64,000 nt of DNA from the NCBI GenBank assembly GCA_964526785.1, contig CAZGMJ010000015.1, forward strand, positions 1 through 64,000, given 5' to 3'. Position numbers and translations under genes: made by a program. This document shows, one piece after another, positions 44,464 to 53,341 of the stretch. How positions within the stretch are numbered: position 1 is the stretch's first letter; every line of letters starts with the position of its first letter. Source of the DNA: CAZGMJ01 sp964526785. Its GTDB lineage: Bacteria > Planctomycetota > Phycisphaerae > Sedimentisphaerales > Anaerobacaceae. Below the pieces are notes generated by a model. That model saw nothing but the letters and a program-made list of their open reading frames with translations, was not told where the DNA came from and ran no database searches.

Positions 44464-45536
44464 TTCTGGACTGCTATCAATGTTCGTCATGCCACTTCGA
44501 AGACAAAGAGCCGTCCTCCAGGATCGATCCTGATACAATCTCTCCGCGCCAGGCCCGAAGGGAATTCGCAAACGTTCTGGTAGTCTTCGCATGCGTTGAA
44601 ATATACGACGACAGGCGGGAGGTCGAGCAAGCGGCCGCGGAATTTGAAACTCTTGCGGACCTGATCGGTCCCAGGCCTATCGTCCTGTGCCCCAATGTGC
44701 ACCTCTCTATTGACAAAGCTCCCGAGAAAGAAGCTGTTTGGCTGTTGGGCCAACTGGAAGAGGCAATCCGTGGCAAAGGCCACGAGGTGCATCGCCTCTC
44801 GTTCGGGTATCACAAGAAATACGGCCTGGAGTGCAACGGCAACGTCGGCAGCACCATCGGCAGGCGTTTCTACGGCTCGGAAGAAAAGCAGTTTCTTCGA
44901 CTGCTCACGCGTCTGGGTGTCTGCACGCCTCAGACGCTGCCCAAAGACATGCCCGCATGGGCCAAACCGCTGACTGAACGCCGCCTCAAAGTACTTGGCA
45001 GCCGAGGCCAAACGTACGACGCAGCCAGACAGATGCTTCGCGACCAGTTGGATGCAACCGGCCACGGTGAACTCTGGACCTGTATGCTCTTCGAGGGCGA
45101 GCGTCAACCGATGGATGACTATTTAAGCACCCTTTACGAGATAATAGAGGACTATCAGGCGGTGCGCGTACATCGGGCCATGAATATGAGCGTGCCGGGC
45201 TTTTCGAACGCCGCTCGCCATTTGTTTCGAAAATACCCCGAGGCGATCGAATCCGGTCGATTGCGCATCTACAACAGCACCGTCTCCGATATCGAATTCC
45301 TGCTTTCGAGAAGCGCCGTTCTGCTGGCCTTTCCTCAGAAGCCTCGAAGGGCAGGTTCCCATGCAGGCGAAATATCCTTCGGCCTGTACTGTAAAGACAG
45401 TGATTTCGCCAGGAATCTGATTCAGTGGTACAAGACCTTTCTGGTCGACGGCCGGTTCGGATGGATCCGAACGGAAACGGAACTCAACGCCGTTATTAAC
45501 GAACTGGAGGAGGAGATGTTTCAGGATAAGGTGTGA
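44460..45536 (+). CDS. protein with archaeal ThrRS editing-domain-like N-terminus
   Basis: Residues 1 to about 140 of this 358-residue product match the layout of the editing domain of archaeal threonyl-tRNA synthetase: VLVVFACVEIYD, then RPIVLCPNVHLS with His81, then GHEVHRLSFGYHKKYGLECN with Lys119. In the archaeal domain a His in YAHLS and a Lys after WY in the second motif serve catalysis, and both have counterparts here; the Tyr before that Lys is replaced by His. No synthetase core follows. The C-terminal 140 residues are alpha/beta (RLRIYNSTVSDIEFLL) and unassigned. The domain may hydrolyse mischarged tRNA or may have been reused for another ligand. Coupled by ATGA to the preceding gene. 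Confidence 0.75.
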   Translation: MILDCYQCSSCHFEDKEPSSRIDPDTISPRQARREFANVLVVFACVEIYDDRREVEQAAAEFETLADLIGPRPIVLCPNVHLSIDKAPEKEAVWLLGQLEEAIRGKGHEVHRLSFGYHKKYGLECNGNVGSTIGRRFYGSEEKQFLRLLTRLGVCTPQTLPKDMPAWAKPLTERRLKVLGSRGQTYDAARQMLRDQLDATGHGELWTCMLFEGERQPMDDYLSTLYEIIEDYQAVRVHRAMNMSVPGFSNAARHLFRKYPEAIESGRLRIYNSTVSDIEFLLSRSAVLLAFPQKPRRAGSHAGEISFGLYCKDSDFARNLIQWYKTFLVDGRFGWIRTETELNAVINELEEEMFQDKV

Positions 45537-45593
45537 TCGCTCTGTCCGCATGGACGGGAGCCGCCTGCTTGAATACTGCTATAGGGCCGTGTT

Positions 45594-46982
45594 GTGAATA
45601 CCGTCTTGCCTGTGGCTGTTGTTGTAGCCTACGTAGCTTTGCTGACGTACGTGGCATTGCGCGCCAGGGCAGCCATGCAATTCGAGGATTTCTCACTGGC
45701 CAGGCGTGAATTGCCGTTGGCGCTCGTGTTCGGCAGTCTCGCAGCGACCTATGTCGGCCCCGGATTCTCCATCGGATTCGTCGGAAGAGGCTTCAAAACC
45801 GGCCTCTTGTTCTGGATCGTCGGCCTGGCTTACGCATTCCAAAACGTTCTGGTAGGGATCTTTATCGCCCCTAAGCTGCGCCGGCTTGAAGGCTGCCACA
45901 CACTCGGCGACGCCATTGGCCAGAAGTATGACAGGACGTGCCAGGTTCTCGCAGGGGTTATCTCCGTGGGGCTTTGTGCGGGTTTTGCTGCGGTTATGGC
46001 CAAGGCGGGCGGCGACGTCCTCCGCGATATGTTCGAATTGCCTCCATGGTCCAGCGTAATAGTCGTAGCGGGCATTACCGTTCTGTACACGACTTTCGGA
46101 GGTCTCCGGGCCAGCGTCATTACCGATGCTTTCCAGTTCAGCACGTTCGCCATTCTCCTGCCCCTGGTCTTGTTGTTCATCCTCGGCGGCTCGTCGTGGG
46201 ATGTAGGCCCGCTGACTGCCGAGGCGCGCACCGCCACGGCGCAGAGCATTCAGTCCATATCCATCGTCGAGGTGATCGGTCTGATCGCCGCGTTCTTCCT
46301 TGGCGAGATGCTCATCCCACCCTATGCAAACCGCGCCCTGGCGTCTCGAACCACAAACATATCACGGTACGGCTTCATTCTCGCAGGAGCTTTCAGTGCA
46401 TTCTGGTTCCTCGTTATGGTGGCCCTGGGTATCTCAGCACGAACCGTCTTGCCCGAAGGCACCGACGGGGACTACGTGTTGGCAGGCCTGCTCAAATCCG
46501 TCATGCCCAACTATGGCTATGCGCTGCTTCTGGCCGCCCTCATTTCCGTGGTTATGTCCAGTCTGGATTCGCTCTTGAACGCCGGAGCGGTTGCTTTTAC
46601 GCAGGATATCGTCAGGCCGTTTGTACGCATCAATGATAGAGCTTCACTCATAGTCGGACGGTGCGCGACAATCGCCATCGCCGCCACCGCCGCCGGCGCT
46701 GCACTTGCCGTTCAGGACATCATCGACGGCCTGCTTATATGCTACACCATCTGGGCTCCCGCCATACTGCCTGTCCTCATAGCGGGCTTATGGATCAAGA
46801 AGCCGCGCCCGCTTGCGGGCATTTCCTCCATGCTCGTCGGATCGGCGGTCGCGATTCTCTTTAGTGTCGCCAAATTCGAGGCTTTTGAGATACCGACGAT
46901 CATACCGGCCATGGCGGCCGCCATATTTGCGTACGCCGTCGGGCATTGGATTGCAAACGTATTTGCGAAAGAAAACAAATGA
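45594..46982 (+). CDS. sodium:solute symporter family transporter
   Basis: The 462-residue product has about thirteen membrane segments and SSF features: FSLARRELPLALVFGSLAAT with GPGFSIGFVGRGFKTG, a mid-protein VLYTTFGGLRASVITDAFQF (the family's helix 5 block), and SVVMSSLDSLLNAGAVAFTQDI. The start is GTG 45594. The substrate cannot be told; sugars, amino acids and organic acids are all carried by the family. It follows the ThrRS-editing-like gene by 57 bases and overlaps a tiny membrane protein gene, possibly a regulatory partner. Confidence 0.9.
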   Translation: MNTVLPVAVVVAYVALLTYVALRARAAMQFEDFSLARRELPLALVFGSLAATYVGPGFSIGFVGRGFKTGLLFWIVGLAYAFQNVLVGIFIAPKLRRLEGCHTLGDAIGQKYDRTCQVLAGVISVGLCAGFAAVMAKAGGDVLRDMFELPPWSSVIVVAGITVLYTTFGGLRASVITDAFQFSTFAILLPLVLLFILGGSSWDVGPLTAEARTATAQSIQSISIVEVIGLIAAFFLGEMLIPPYANRALASRTTNISRYGFILAGAFSAFWFLVMVALGISARTVLPEGTDGDYVLAGLLKSVMPNYGYALLLAALISVVMSSLDSLLNAGAVAFTQDIVRPFVRINDRASLIVGRCATIAIAATAAGAALAVQDIIDGLLICYTIWAPAILPVLIAGLWIKKPRPLAGISSMLVGSAVAILFSVAKFEAFEIPTIIPAMAAAIFAYAVGHWIANVFAKENK

Positions 46983-47119
46983 GCACACTCAGTATGACAA
47001 TCCTGCTGCTCGCCGTCACACTCGTCATAGCCAGCGGTGTGTGGGTCGGGATATCCCTCGTGCGCGCCCTTTGGCGGCCACATGCCCGTCACACCGCGGA
47101 AAGCCCCCGAAACAGGTAG
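46979..47119 (+). CDS. 46-residue single-pass membrane protein, likely symporter accessory subunit
   Basis: ATG 46979 overlaps the symporter stop (ATGA). The frame runs 46 codons: a hydrophobic helix of about 24 residues (MTILLLAVTLVIASGVWVGI) and a basic, His-containing tail (RALWRPHARHTAESPRNR). Small proteins of this size and shape follow many sodium-symporter genes, such as MetS, and are thought to assist the carrier. Overlap, size and membrane helix support a real gene; its role is inferred from position. Confidence 0.68.
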   Translation: MSTLSMTILLLAVTLVIASGVWVGISLVRALWRPHARHTAESPRNR

Positions 47120-47351
47120 CTGCACAGCCGAAACGACTCCTTCTGATTGGCAATTGGCAATCCCGCATCCGTCTTTTTTCTTGTCTCGTTGGTGTCGGGG
47201 CGGTAGAATAGGTAAAACCGCCTATGACAATCAGATTGGCGATGGGAAGGAGTTCGATTATCTCCAGCGAGGTGTGTCCACCTGTGATCCGCAGCACTAA
47301 TGCAGTGCTATCGGATGGTCTCTCGCAGTCTTGCATGAACCTGTGAAACAA

Positions 47352-49637
47352 ATGCGAGCATATCATCTCATATTGGTCGCAGTTACAGTTTACTCATCAA
47401 CTGCTCCATGTGCCGGAGCCGCAGATGTTCCGGGATTCGACTATCCCTGCTATGTCGTCAACTCGCACGATCCCGACGGCGACGGACTCTACGGCATGAG
47501 CGAGAACGGACAATGGTACGTTCCGGTCGATCCCAATCTGTGGCTGATCGGGCCACCTCCGACCGAGGAAACCGCCGTTGCGCTGCCCACCGACCACTGG
47601 ATTGAGTTACAATTCAGGGGCCCGCTTGTTGATGGTCCCGGCTATGACATTGAGATACTCGAACGGGGCCGAGTCGGCGAGCAAGCCCTCGTCTTCCTGA
47701 CAGATGCACGGCAGCGCGAATACCTGCTCACTCGCATCACCGCCGATGATTCGGGTGGCAACTACCCTCCTTCGCGCATTCGACTTGACATCGCCGAGCT
47801 CAACTTGCCATTTGAGCCGCGTGCTATTCGCCTTGTCGGTCTTGACAAAGGAGGCGGATGCTATGGTTTTGACGTGCAAAGCGTTACAGCGAGGATTTGG
47901 ACAAAGAGTGATTCGTGCGCCACATGTTGCCCCGTACCGGTTGACGGCGCCCGCGGCGTACCACTGGCGGCGACTTTGATCTGGTCCTCAGGCATTGACG
48001 CAGGCGGGCACGTCGTCTATTTTGGCACTTCGCCCAATGATGTCCACCCGAACGCTGAACCGGCAAGCGTCCCGCCTGCCGGCCAGGATGTCAATTCATT
48101 CGATCCCGGCCCGCTGAAGCTGGATACAACCTATTACTGGCGCGTAGATCAGGTCAATGCGGACGATACCAATCCAACCTGCACCGGTGATGTGTGGTCT
48201 TTCCATACCGTAGCAGAACTTCTGGTTGACGGCTTCGAGCAATACCATTCAAACAGCAACCTCTGGCCGTCATGGACGGGTTCACTGTATGGGGTCTCCA
48301 TCGGCCTCAACAACACCGAGGACCTCGCCCGCACCGGACGTAATTCGCTGCGAATCTCATATGACATCGTCGATCCCCAGTACTACGATTCAACATTCAC
48401 TCGCACCTTCGCGGCCCCGCAGAACTGGGCCGGGGCCGGCGTGGAAACTATGGACCTCTTCTTCCGCGGCGGTCCGGACAATGGGACGGCGGTACAAATG
48501 CAACTGAACCTCTCAGATGGACAGGGTACAACAAGCATTCCTTACACAGGCGACCCGAACAATCTGGCTGTCAACCAGTGGCAACGGTGGTCGATTGATC
48601 TGGGCAAACACGATGCTCTTGACCTGACCACAATCGAATCTCTCCAGATCGAGTTCCTCGATACCGACCCGAACTCTTCGGCCACGGACAACGGAGTCTT
48701 ATACTTCGACGATATCTCCCTCTACCCCTCTCGGTGCCTCCCTGAATCCCGTCCCGCAGTTGACCTGACGGGCGATTGCATCGTCGATTATCTTGATTTG
48801 GACGAGTTCACAGAACGCTGGCTCGACAGCGGCTACTATGTCCTGCCGGTTGCGGCGCCAAACGCCCCAAATCTATGGTATCAGTTCGAAGGTAACGCCG
48901 TTGACAGCGGCACATCGGGGCGTAACGGTCAAATCGATGGAGATCCACGATTCTCGCCGGGCATTCATGGGCAAGCGATACGCTTCGACGGCAAAGACGA
49001 TGCGGTTCGTGTTCTCGGAGCGCAATATCTCTTCGCGGGAATCCAGGACGCAATTACCATCACATTCTGGCAGCAGGACTGCAATGCGGTGCACGATCGG
49101 GACACATTATGCTCCTCCGATTTTGAGTATGGAGTCAAGAATCCCACTGTTGCGGTGAACCTCGGATGCTGGAAGTCGCCGGGCAGGTACTTCTGGCAGT
49201 GCGGTTCTCACTGGTCCTTTGATAGTCAAATCGCCGGACAGCACCGCTCGTCGGCAGAACACTCAGGCCGATGGAATCACTGGGCGTTCACAAAACAGAG
49301 CAGGCATGGAGCGGACACAACGTATGGGACTATGCACGTTTATCTCAACGGCATGCTTATAGACAGGCGAAATGACTCACGTCAGATCGTTGGCGGCGTG
49401 GAATCATTTACTATCGGTTCCGGATGGTACGGCGGCTACGATGGATTCCTCGATGATTTTCGAATCTACGATTATGCCCTCTCCGCCAGAGAAATAGCAT
49501 TTGTCGCCACGAATGGAACGGGCGTTTTCGATCTGCCGCTGCTCGCACCGATGGATTTCATATCGGACGACATTATCGAGTTCAGGGATTTTGCCTCCCT
49601 GGCGCAAGACTGGCTAGCGGACAACATCCATCCATAG
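47352..49637 (+). CDS. secreted multidomain LamG protein with dockerin-like motif
   Basis: The 761-residue product has a signal peptide (MRAYHLILVAVTVYSST), a beta-rich domain to about 170, a fibronectin III-like domain (about 185-285, LDTTYYWRVDQVNADD), a domain starting VDGFEQY (about 285-465), a dockerin-like loop VDLTGDCIVDYLDLDEFTER, and a LamG/concanavalin-like domain (about 500-715, WYQFEGNAVDSG ... YGGYDGFLDDFRIYDYALS). It ends DDIIEFRDFASLAQDWL, a second loop-like motif. Such proteins of Phycisphaerae are exported and probably bind glycans; no catalytic domain is visible. Start ATG 47352 has no clear ribosome site; GTG 47343 and TTG 47331 are alternatives. Confidence 0.84.
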   Translation: MRAYHLILVAVTVYSSTAPCAGAADVPGFDYPCYVVNSHDPDGDGLYGMSENGQWYVPVDPNLWLIGPPPTEETAVALPTDHWIELQFRGPLVDGPGYDIEILERGRVGEQALVFLTDARQREYLLTRITADDSGGNYPPSRIRLDIAELNLPFEPRAIRLVGLDKGGGCYGFDVQSVTARIWTKSDSCATCCPVPVDGARGVPLAATLIWSSGIDAGGHVVYFGTSPNDVHPNAEPASVPPAGQDVNSFDPGPLKLDTTYYWRVDQVNADDTNPTCTGDVWSFHTVAELLVDGFEQYHSNSNLWPSWTGSLYGVSIGLNNTEDLARTGRNSLRISYDIVDPQYYDSTFTRTFAAPQNWAGAGVETMDLFFRGGPDNGTAVQMQLNLSDGQGTTSIPYTGDPNNLAVNQWQRWSIDLGKHDALDLTTIESLQIEFLDTDPNSSATDNGVLYFDDISLYPSRCLPESRPAVDLTGDCIVDYLDLDEFTERWLDSGYYVLPVAAPNAPNLWYQFEGNAVDSGTSGRNGQIDGDPRFSPGIHGQAIRFDGKDDAVRVLGAQYLFAGIQDAITITFWQQDCNAVHDRDTLCSSDFEYGVKNPTVAVNLGCWKSPGRYFWQCGSHWSFDSQIAGQHRSSAEHSGRWNHWAFTKQSRHGADTTYGTMHVYLNGMLIDRRNDSRQIVGGVESFTIGSGWYGGYDGFLDDFRIYDYALSAREIAFVATNGTGVFDLPLLAPMDFISDDIIEFRDFASLAQDWLADNIHP

Positions 49638-49695
49638 GCTTGTGACCGGCCGATGGAACACGCCCAGAGATGAGAATGCCTGATGGTGGAAGGAA

Positions 49696-50751
49696 CTAAT
49701 CGTCCTCCTTGAGTTCCTGGATCATGATCTCGCGAATTGATAGTTCCGGATTTTCTTCGGACGCACCGATATAGAAACCGACCCTTCCTTTCACAGGTCC
49801 TCCAACACGTGCTGAGCCGATGGCCTCCCCATTGAGCCACACGCTTACCCGCCGGCCCTCAGCCTTGATCGAGATCGTGTTCCACCCACCTTTGTCGACG
49901 AGGTCCTCCTGAAGGTTTACGAGCACAAGCCCTTTGCCGCTCCACCGCAGACTGCCGGTCAGCGCCCCGCTTGACTTATCCTCCAATATCTCGATGCGCG
50001 CGCCCGGCCTGGCCTCCTTGTATCGCACCCAAATACCCGCACGAACAGGCCATTTCGCCCGGAAAGTAACAGCCGCCTGATAATCGCCATATTCCCTGGC
50101 AGTGAAAATGCTTCCTCCCCTGCCTTTGCTATCCAGTTTGGCCACCAATCGCCCGGATTCTACCCTCCAACTGCCGCCTTCAGCTTTCTTCCATCCTGTC
50201 AAGTCCTTGCCGTTGAACAACGGCAGCCAGGGCTGTTCGGCGCTTTCACTGACCGCTTTGTTGAGATTGTGCGTACCGTGGCAATCCGTACAGACTGAAT
50301 CGGCAGACACAACACGACCGTTCGGTCGCACGCGCCCCTGCCATTTGTCGAAGAACGCTTCCACCTTGTCCATATCGGCGTGGTCTTGTCTGCCGTAAAC
50401 CATGCGACCTTCGCCCGGCTTATGACAGGACGGATTCGAGCACATCTTCTGGACTTCCGCCCTGCCGAACAGCAGATCGGGTTCGGTCATCAGCATTTCA
50501 TCATGCATGTGTTCAGTGGATTGACCGTGGCAGCAATCACACGTAATCCCCATATCAAGATGAGCGGTCGTGATGTCCTCGGTCTTCAGCCCCGAATGAC
50601 AAACATAGCACTTGGCGTTGCCGCCGGCCTCTTCGGTCTGCGGGGCCCGCCCCTCCTCGGCCGTAAGGCATACCGTTAGAACGCAGATGCTCAGCAAAAC
50701 GCCCACAATGCTCCCACCAAGTCGGTGGCTTTCTCGATAATGCCGATACAC
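49696..50751 (-). CDS. multiheme cytochrome c fused to DUF1080
   Basis: The 351-residue product has a signal anchor (IVGVLLSICVLTVCLTAEEG), then a haem domain with CYVCH, CDCCH, CTDCH and an atypical CSNPSCH (CxxxxCH), all before residue about 155. The rest is a DUF1080 beta-sandwich (LPLFNGKDLTGWKKAEGGSW ... VWLNGEAIG), the 3-keto-disaccharide hydrolase / LamG-like family. I take GTG 50751 as the start because GAGAGGT stands six bases before it; an in-frame ATG at 50802 lies ahead of that site. An extracytoplasmic redox protein tied to sugar binding or cleavage is suggested. The upstream hairpin terminator separates it from the sugar operon. Confidence 0.85.
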   Translation of the reverse strand: MYRHYRESHRLGGSIVGVLLSICVLTVCLTAEEGRAPQTEEAGGNAKCYVCHSGLKTEDITTAHLDMGITCDCCHGQSTEHMHDEMLMTEPDLLFGRAEVQKMCSNPSCHKPGEGRMVYGRQDHADMDKVEAFFDKWQGRVRPNGRVVSADSVCTDCHGTHNLNKAVSESAEQPWLPLFNGKDLTGWKKAEGGSWRVESGRLVAKLDSKGRGGSIFTAREYGDYQAAVTFRAKWPVRAGIWVRYKEARPGARIEILEDKSSGALTGSLRWSGKGLVLVNLQEDLVDKGGWNTISIKAEGRRVSVWLNGEAIGSARVGGPVKGRVGFYIGASEENPELSIREIMIQELKEDD

Positions 50752-50778
50752 GATTCTACCTCTCTTGATGAATACTGG

Positions 50779-50809
50779 AAAAAAGCGGCAGGCTCGAAAC
50801 ACCTGCCGC
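50779..50809 (-). terminator. intrinsic terminator after the sugar operon
   Basis: A perfect 8-bp stem GCGGCAGG / CCTGCCGC with a nine-base loop is followed on the minus strand by six T residues (complement of 50779-50784). It lies about 50 bases after the stop of the aldo/keto reductase-like gene. Confidence 0.9.
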
Positions 50810-50861
50810 CACAGCGCAGTCTACAGAATCCGAATGTATGCTCGCCTCCGCAACTCCAGTG

Positions 50862-52016
50862 CTACACAACTTCCCAATCCCGAAGCCACTCGTATTCTTC
50901 CGGCAAATGGGCCCATCGTTCCTTCGTCACCTGCATCAGCCATTGCTTGTCGGCAGCCGAAACGCCCAGCGGCCGCGTATAGGAAGCGCGGGCGGCATTC
51001 TCAACCTCATAGACCGTGGATAAGCCGGGCACGGAGGCCGTAATCGCCCCGTTGGCCAGTATGCACTGTAGCGTAAGCCGGGCAAGATCGTTCTCCTTCT
51101 TGCTGCCCACGCCCATCACCGGAAACTTCACTTTGCCGATACTGCTCTTAAAAACACTTCCTCCATGAAATGGCTTGATGGTCACAACACCCACGTTCTT
51201 CTCGGCCACCGTTTGGAAGATACTCTGGGTCTGGTCCGAATTGTGCCCCGGATTGACCTCCTGCACGTTACTCCACACAGGAGCTTTGCCTTTCTCTCGA
51301 GTCATGGCGCTGCACGGGAAGATAACCATCTCGAACTGCGGATACTTTTCAAGTATGTGCTCGATCCATGGCCGCGAATGACTCGACATGCCGAGGTGCC
51401 GGACCTTGCCCTCTTTATGGAGTTTGTCGAAAGTCGCGATCAGCGACTCGACTTCCGCATCGGTATTGGAACCATCCATTTTGGCTTGCGGCCGCCAGAT
51501 ATCCAGATAGTCGGTCTGCAGGTAACGCAGACATGTCTCTACATTCCGCCTCTGGTCTTTGACGTTGCAATAGCTGGACTTCCTCGGCCCAAGATTGTGG
51601 ATATCCGCTCCCACGTACATTTTTTCGCGCCGCCCCTTTAAGGCAGCACCATAGCTGAGACATTCGGCCGCCGTCGTTATGTCGAGGTAGTTGATGCCGC
51701 AATCGATGCACGCGCTGACCACATCCGTCCGGTTCTTTGCCACATCAGGAGGGACTTGCTCATTGGCGAAATGGTCCCAATATCGCCCGGCATTGCGATT
51801 CTTCCAATGACCGCCGAGGCTTATCTCCGAGAGCATCAGGTTCGTCTTGCCCAACCTCCTGTAATGCATCTTCTCGTTGTAGTTGACAATTCTCGATGTG
51901 TCAGCCTGGGCCTCCGTGGCCTGCCCGTTTGCGGATAACGCCCCGGCGAGGGTCCCTGCCGCGGCGGCCGAGGTCGTACGCATGAAATCTCTGCGGGAAA
52001 GCTTGTCTCTCTTCAT
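50862..52016 (-). CDS. Tat-exported aldo/keto reductase-like protein with altered active site
   Basis: The 384-residue product has a twin-arginine signal (SRRDFMRTTSAAAAG) and an aldo/keto reductase barrel (MHYRRLGKTNLMLSEISLGG). The usual Asp-Tyr-Lys-His tetrad is largely absent: INYLDITTAAE has Asp but not the following Tyr, the strand with the Lys reads MYVGADIHN, and the DYLDIW strand ends RPQ in place of His. It may be a non-catalytic or redirected family member. Start ATG 52016 follows AAGGAGG. It is the last of four genes, 32 bases after the cupin, and ends before a strong terminator. In Planctomycetes such Tat-exported members are common. Confidence 0.87.
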   Translation of the reverse strand: MKRDKLSRRDFMRTTSAAAAGTLAGALSANGQATEAQADTSRIVNYNEKMHYRRLGKTNLMLSEISLGGHWKNRNAGRYWDHFANEQVPPDVAKNRTDVVSACIDCGINYLDITTAAECLSYGAALKGRREKMYVGADIHNLGPRKSSYCNVKDQRRNVETCLRYLQTDYLDIWRPQAKMDGSNTDAEVESLIATFDKLHKEGKVRHLGMSSHSRPWIEHILEKYPQFEMVIFPCSAMTREKGKAPVWSNVQEVNPGHNSDQTQSIFQTVAEKNVGVVTIKPFHGGSVFKSSIGKVKFPVMGVGSKKENDLARLTLQCILANGAITASVPGLSTVYEVENAARASYTRPLGVSAADKQWLMQVTKERWAHLPEEYEWLRDWEVV

Positions 52017-52048
52017 TGTCTGCCTCCTTCTCTGGGTGAACCGCTATC

Positions 52049-53269
52049 CTACTCCATCTTAAGGTCCGGATTGTTCGGGCCAAAGTGCTTGAGCATGACG
52101 ATCGGATCGGACTTGGATGGATTGGTGATCTTGACACCGTCCCTGGCGGCCTGCTCGGTCACGAAGTACTCGTCGTAGGTCAATTGTCCGTATCGAATCA
52201 TAGTGGGGGTCTCGATTTCCCACGCGCCCATGGTGCCGTGGCCCTGCATCATAATCATGCCGTAGGCGCCGCTGTCTTTGATCGTGACAGCTCGTCCCGG
52301 CAGCACGGTCAACTCTTTGGCGCTGAAAGCCGCAGATTTGTAACAGATCCAATTCTCGACATAGCCCTCGGCTTCCATTTCCTTGATGGGCCGGACAGGA
52401 TTGGGAGCCATGAATCGATTCTTTGCAAAATCGGGGTCCACGTTGAGATCCCAGTCGATGACCTCCAGCAGCCAGTCCACGTCGCCCTGCTTATCCTTGG
52501 GAGTGTCCTTCCACAGCAGCTCCTTGGGAACAACCTGGTCGTGGGTGATGTTCTCATACATCGCAAAGACATCGGAAGCCTTCTGAGGTTCATACGTGCA
52601 GAGACTGCCGGGAGCATGCAGAACGCCCGGCGGAACGTCCCAACCCGTCCCTACATCCAGACGATATGCCGCTGACAAACTCGTGATCGTATTATCCTTG
52701 CCCTCAGCCGCGTCTTTGAGAGCCTTTCGCACCTGGTCCTTCGTCACGCCGGGATTGAGGCCGAAGAACGTATAAGGGAAGTCGCCGCCGTGATTATTTG
52801 CCTGGGGTGGGAAATAGTACGCCTCAGGCTTGCCCAACTGGCCGGTCGGAGCGGCGTGTTCGTCCCGATGATGAATGTGATGCGGCAGCGCGGCCTTGTT
52901 GTCGAAGAACTTGGAGTACATCGGCCACCGTTTGTACTCGTCCCATATCCGCTTGCCGACGATCGCATCCTTCAGTTCGTCGATGGCGTCCTTAAGCAGA
53001 ACCTTTTCGGTCTTGCCGCCGTCTTCAACAACAATAAAACTCAAGCCCTCATTGGGCGAGGTGAGCGGCCCGTTATCGGCGGGCGTCGTCGAGGAGAACC
53101 ATCGCTCATCGATACCGCCCCGCTCGCCACCAAGAGCATAGTAATCATCCGGGTGAAGTTTGATGCGCCGGCCGGGAACACAGAACGAACGGGGCACCCA
53201 ATTCGGAGCGAGCCTCAGAATACCCTTGCCCTGCTCCATCGCCTTTTCGGAAATTGCCTTTGCGGACAT
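52049..53269 (-). CDS. cupin-fold sugar-isomerase-like protein
   Basis: The 406-residue product carries LPHHIHHRDEHA at about residue 130, a His-rich metal site of cupin-type sugar isomerases, and WDVPPGVLHAPGSL near 225, which resembles the second metal motif of mannose-6-phosphate isomerase-like proteins. A second cupin half (VLPGRAVTIKDSGAYGMIMM) closes the chain. Start ATG 53269 follows AAGGAG. It lies between a Gfo/Idh dehydrogenase and the aldo/keto reductase-like gene. I cannot name its substrate. Confidence 0.78.
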   Translation of the reverse strand: MSAKAISEKAMEQGKGILRLAPNWVPRSFCVPGRRIKLHPDDYYALGGERGGIDERWFSSTTPADNGPLTSPNEGLSFIVVEDGGKTEKVLLKDAIDELKDAIVGKRIWDEYKRWPMYSKFFDNKAALPHHIHHRDEHAAPTGQLGKPEAYYFPPQANNHGGDFPYTFFGLNPGVTKDQVRKALKDAAEGKDNTITSLSAAYRLDVGTGWDVPPGVLHAPGSLCTYEPQKASDVFAMYENITHDQVVPKELLWKDTPKDKQGDVDWLLEVIDWDLNVDPDFAKNRFMAPNPVRPIKEMEAEGYVENWICYKSAAFSAKELTVLPGRAVTIKDSGAYGMIMMQGHGTMGAWEIETPTMIRYGQLTYDEYFVTEQAARDGVKITNPSKSDPIVMLKHFGPNNPDLKME

Positions 53270-53341
53270 AAGATCTCCTTCGTCATCAGTCAGAGAACTC
53301 ACAGCTCCACGTGCTGCGATAGTACATTATGAAAACTGCTG

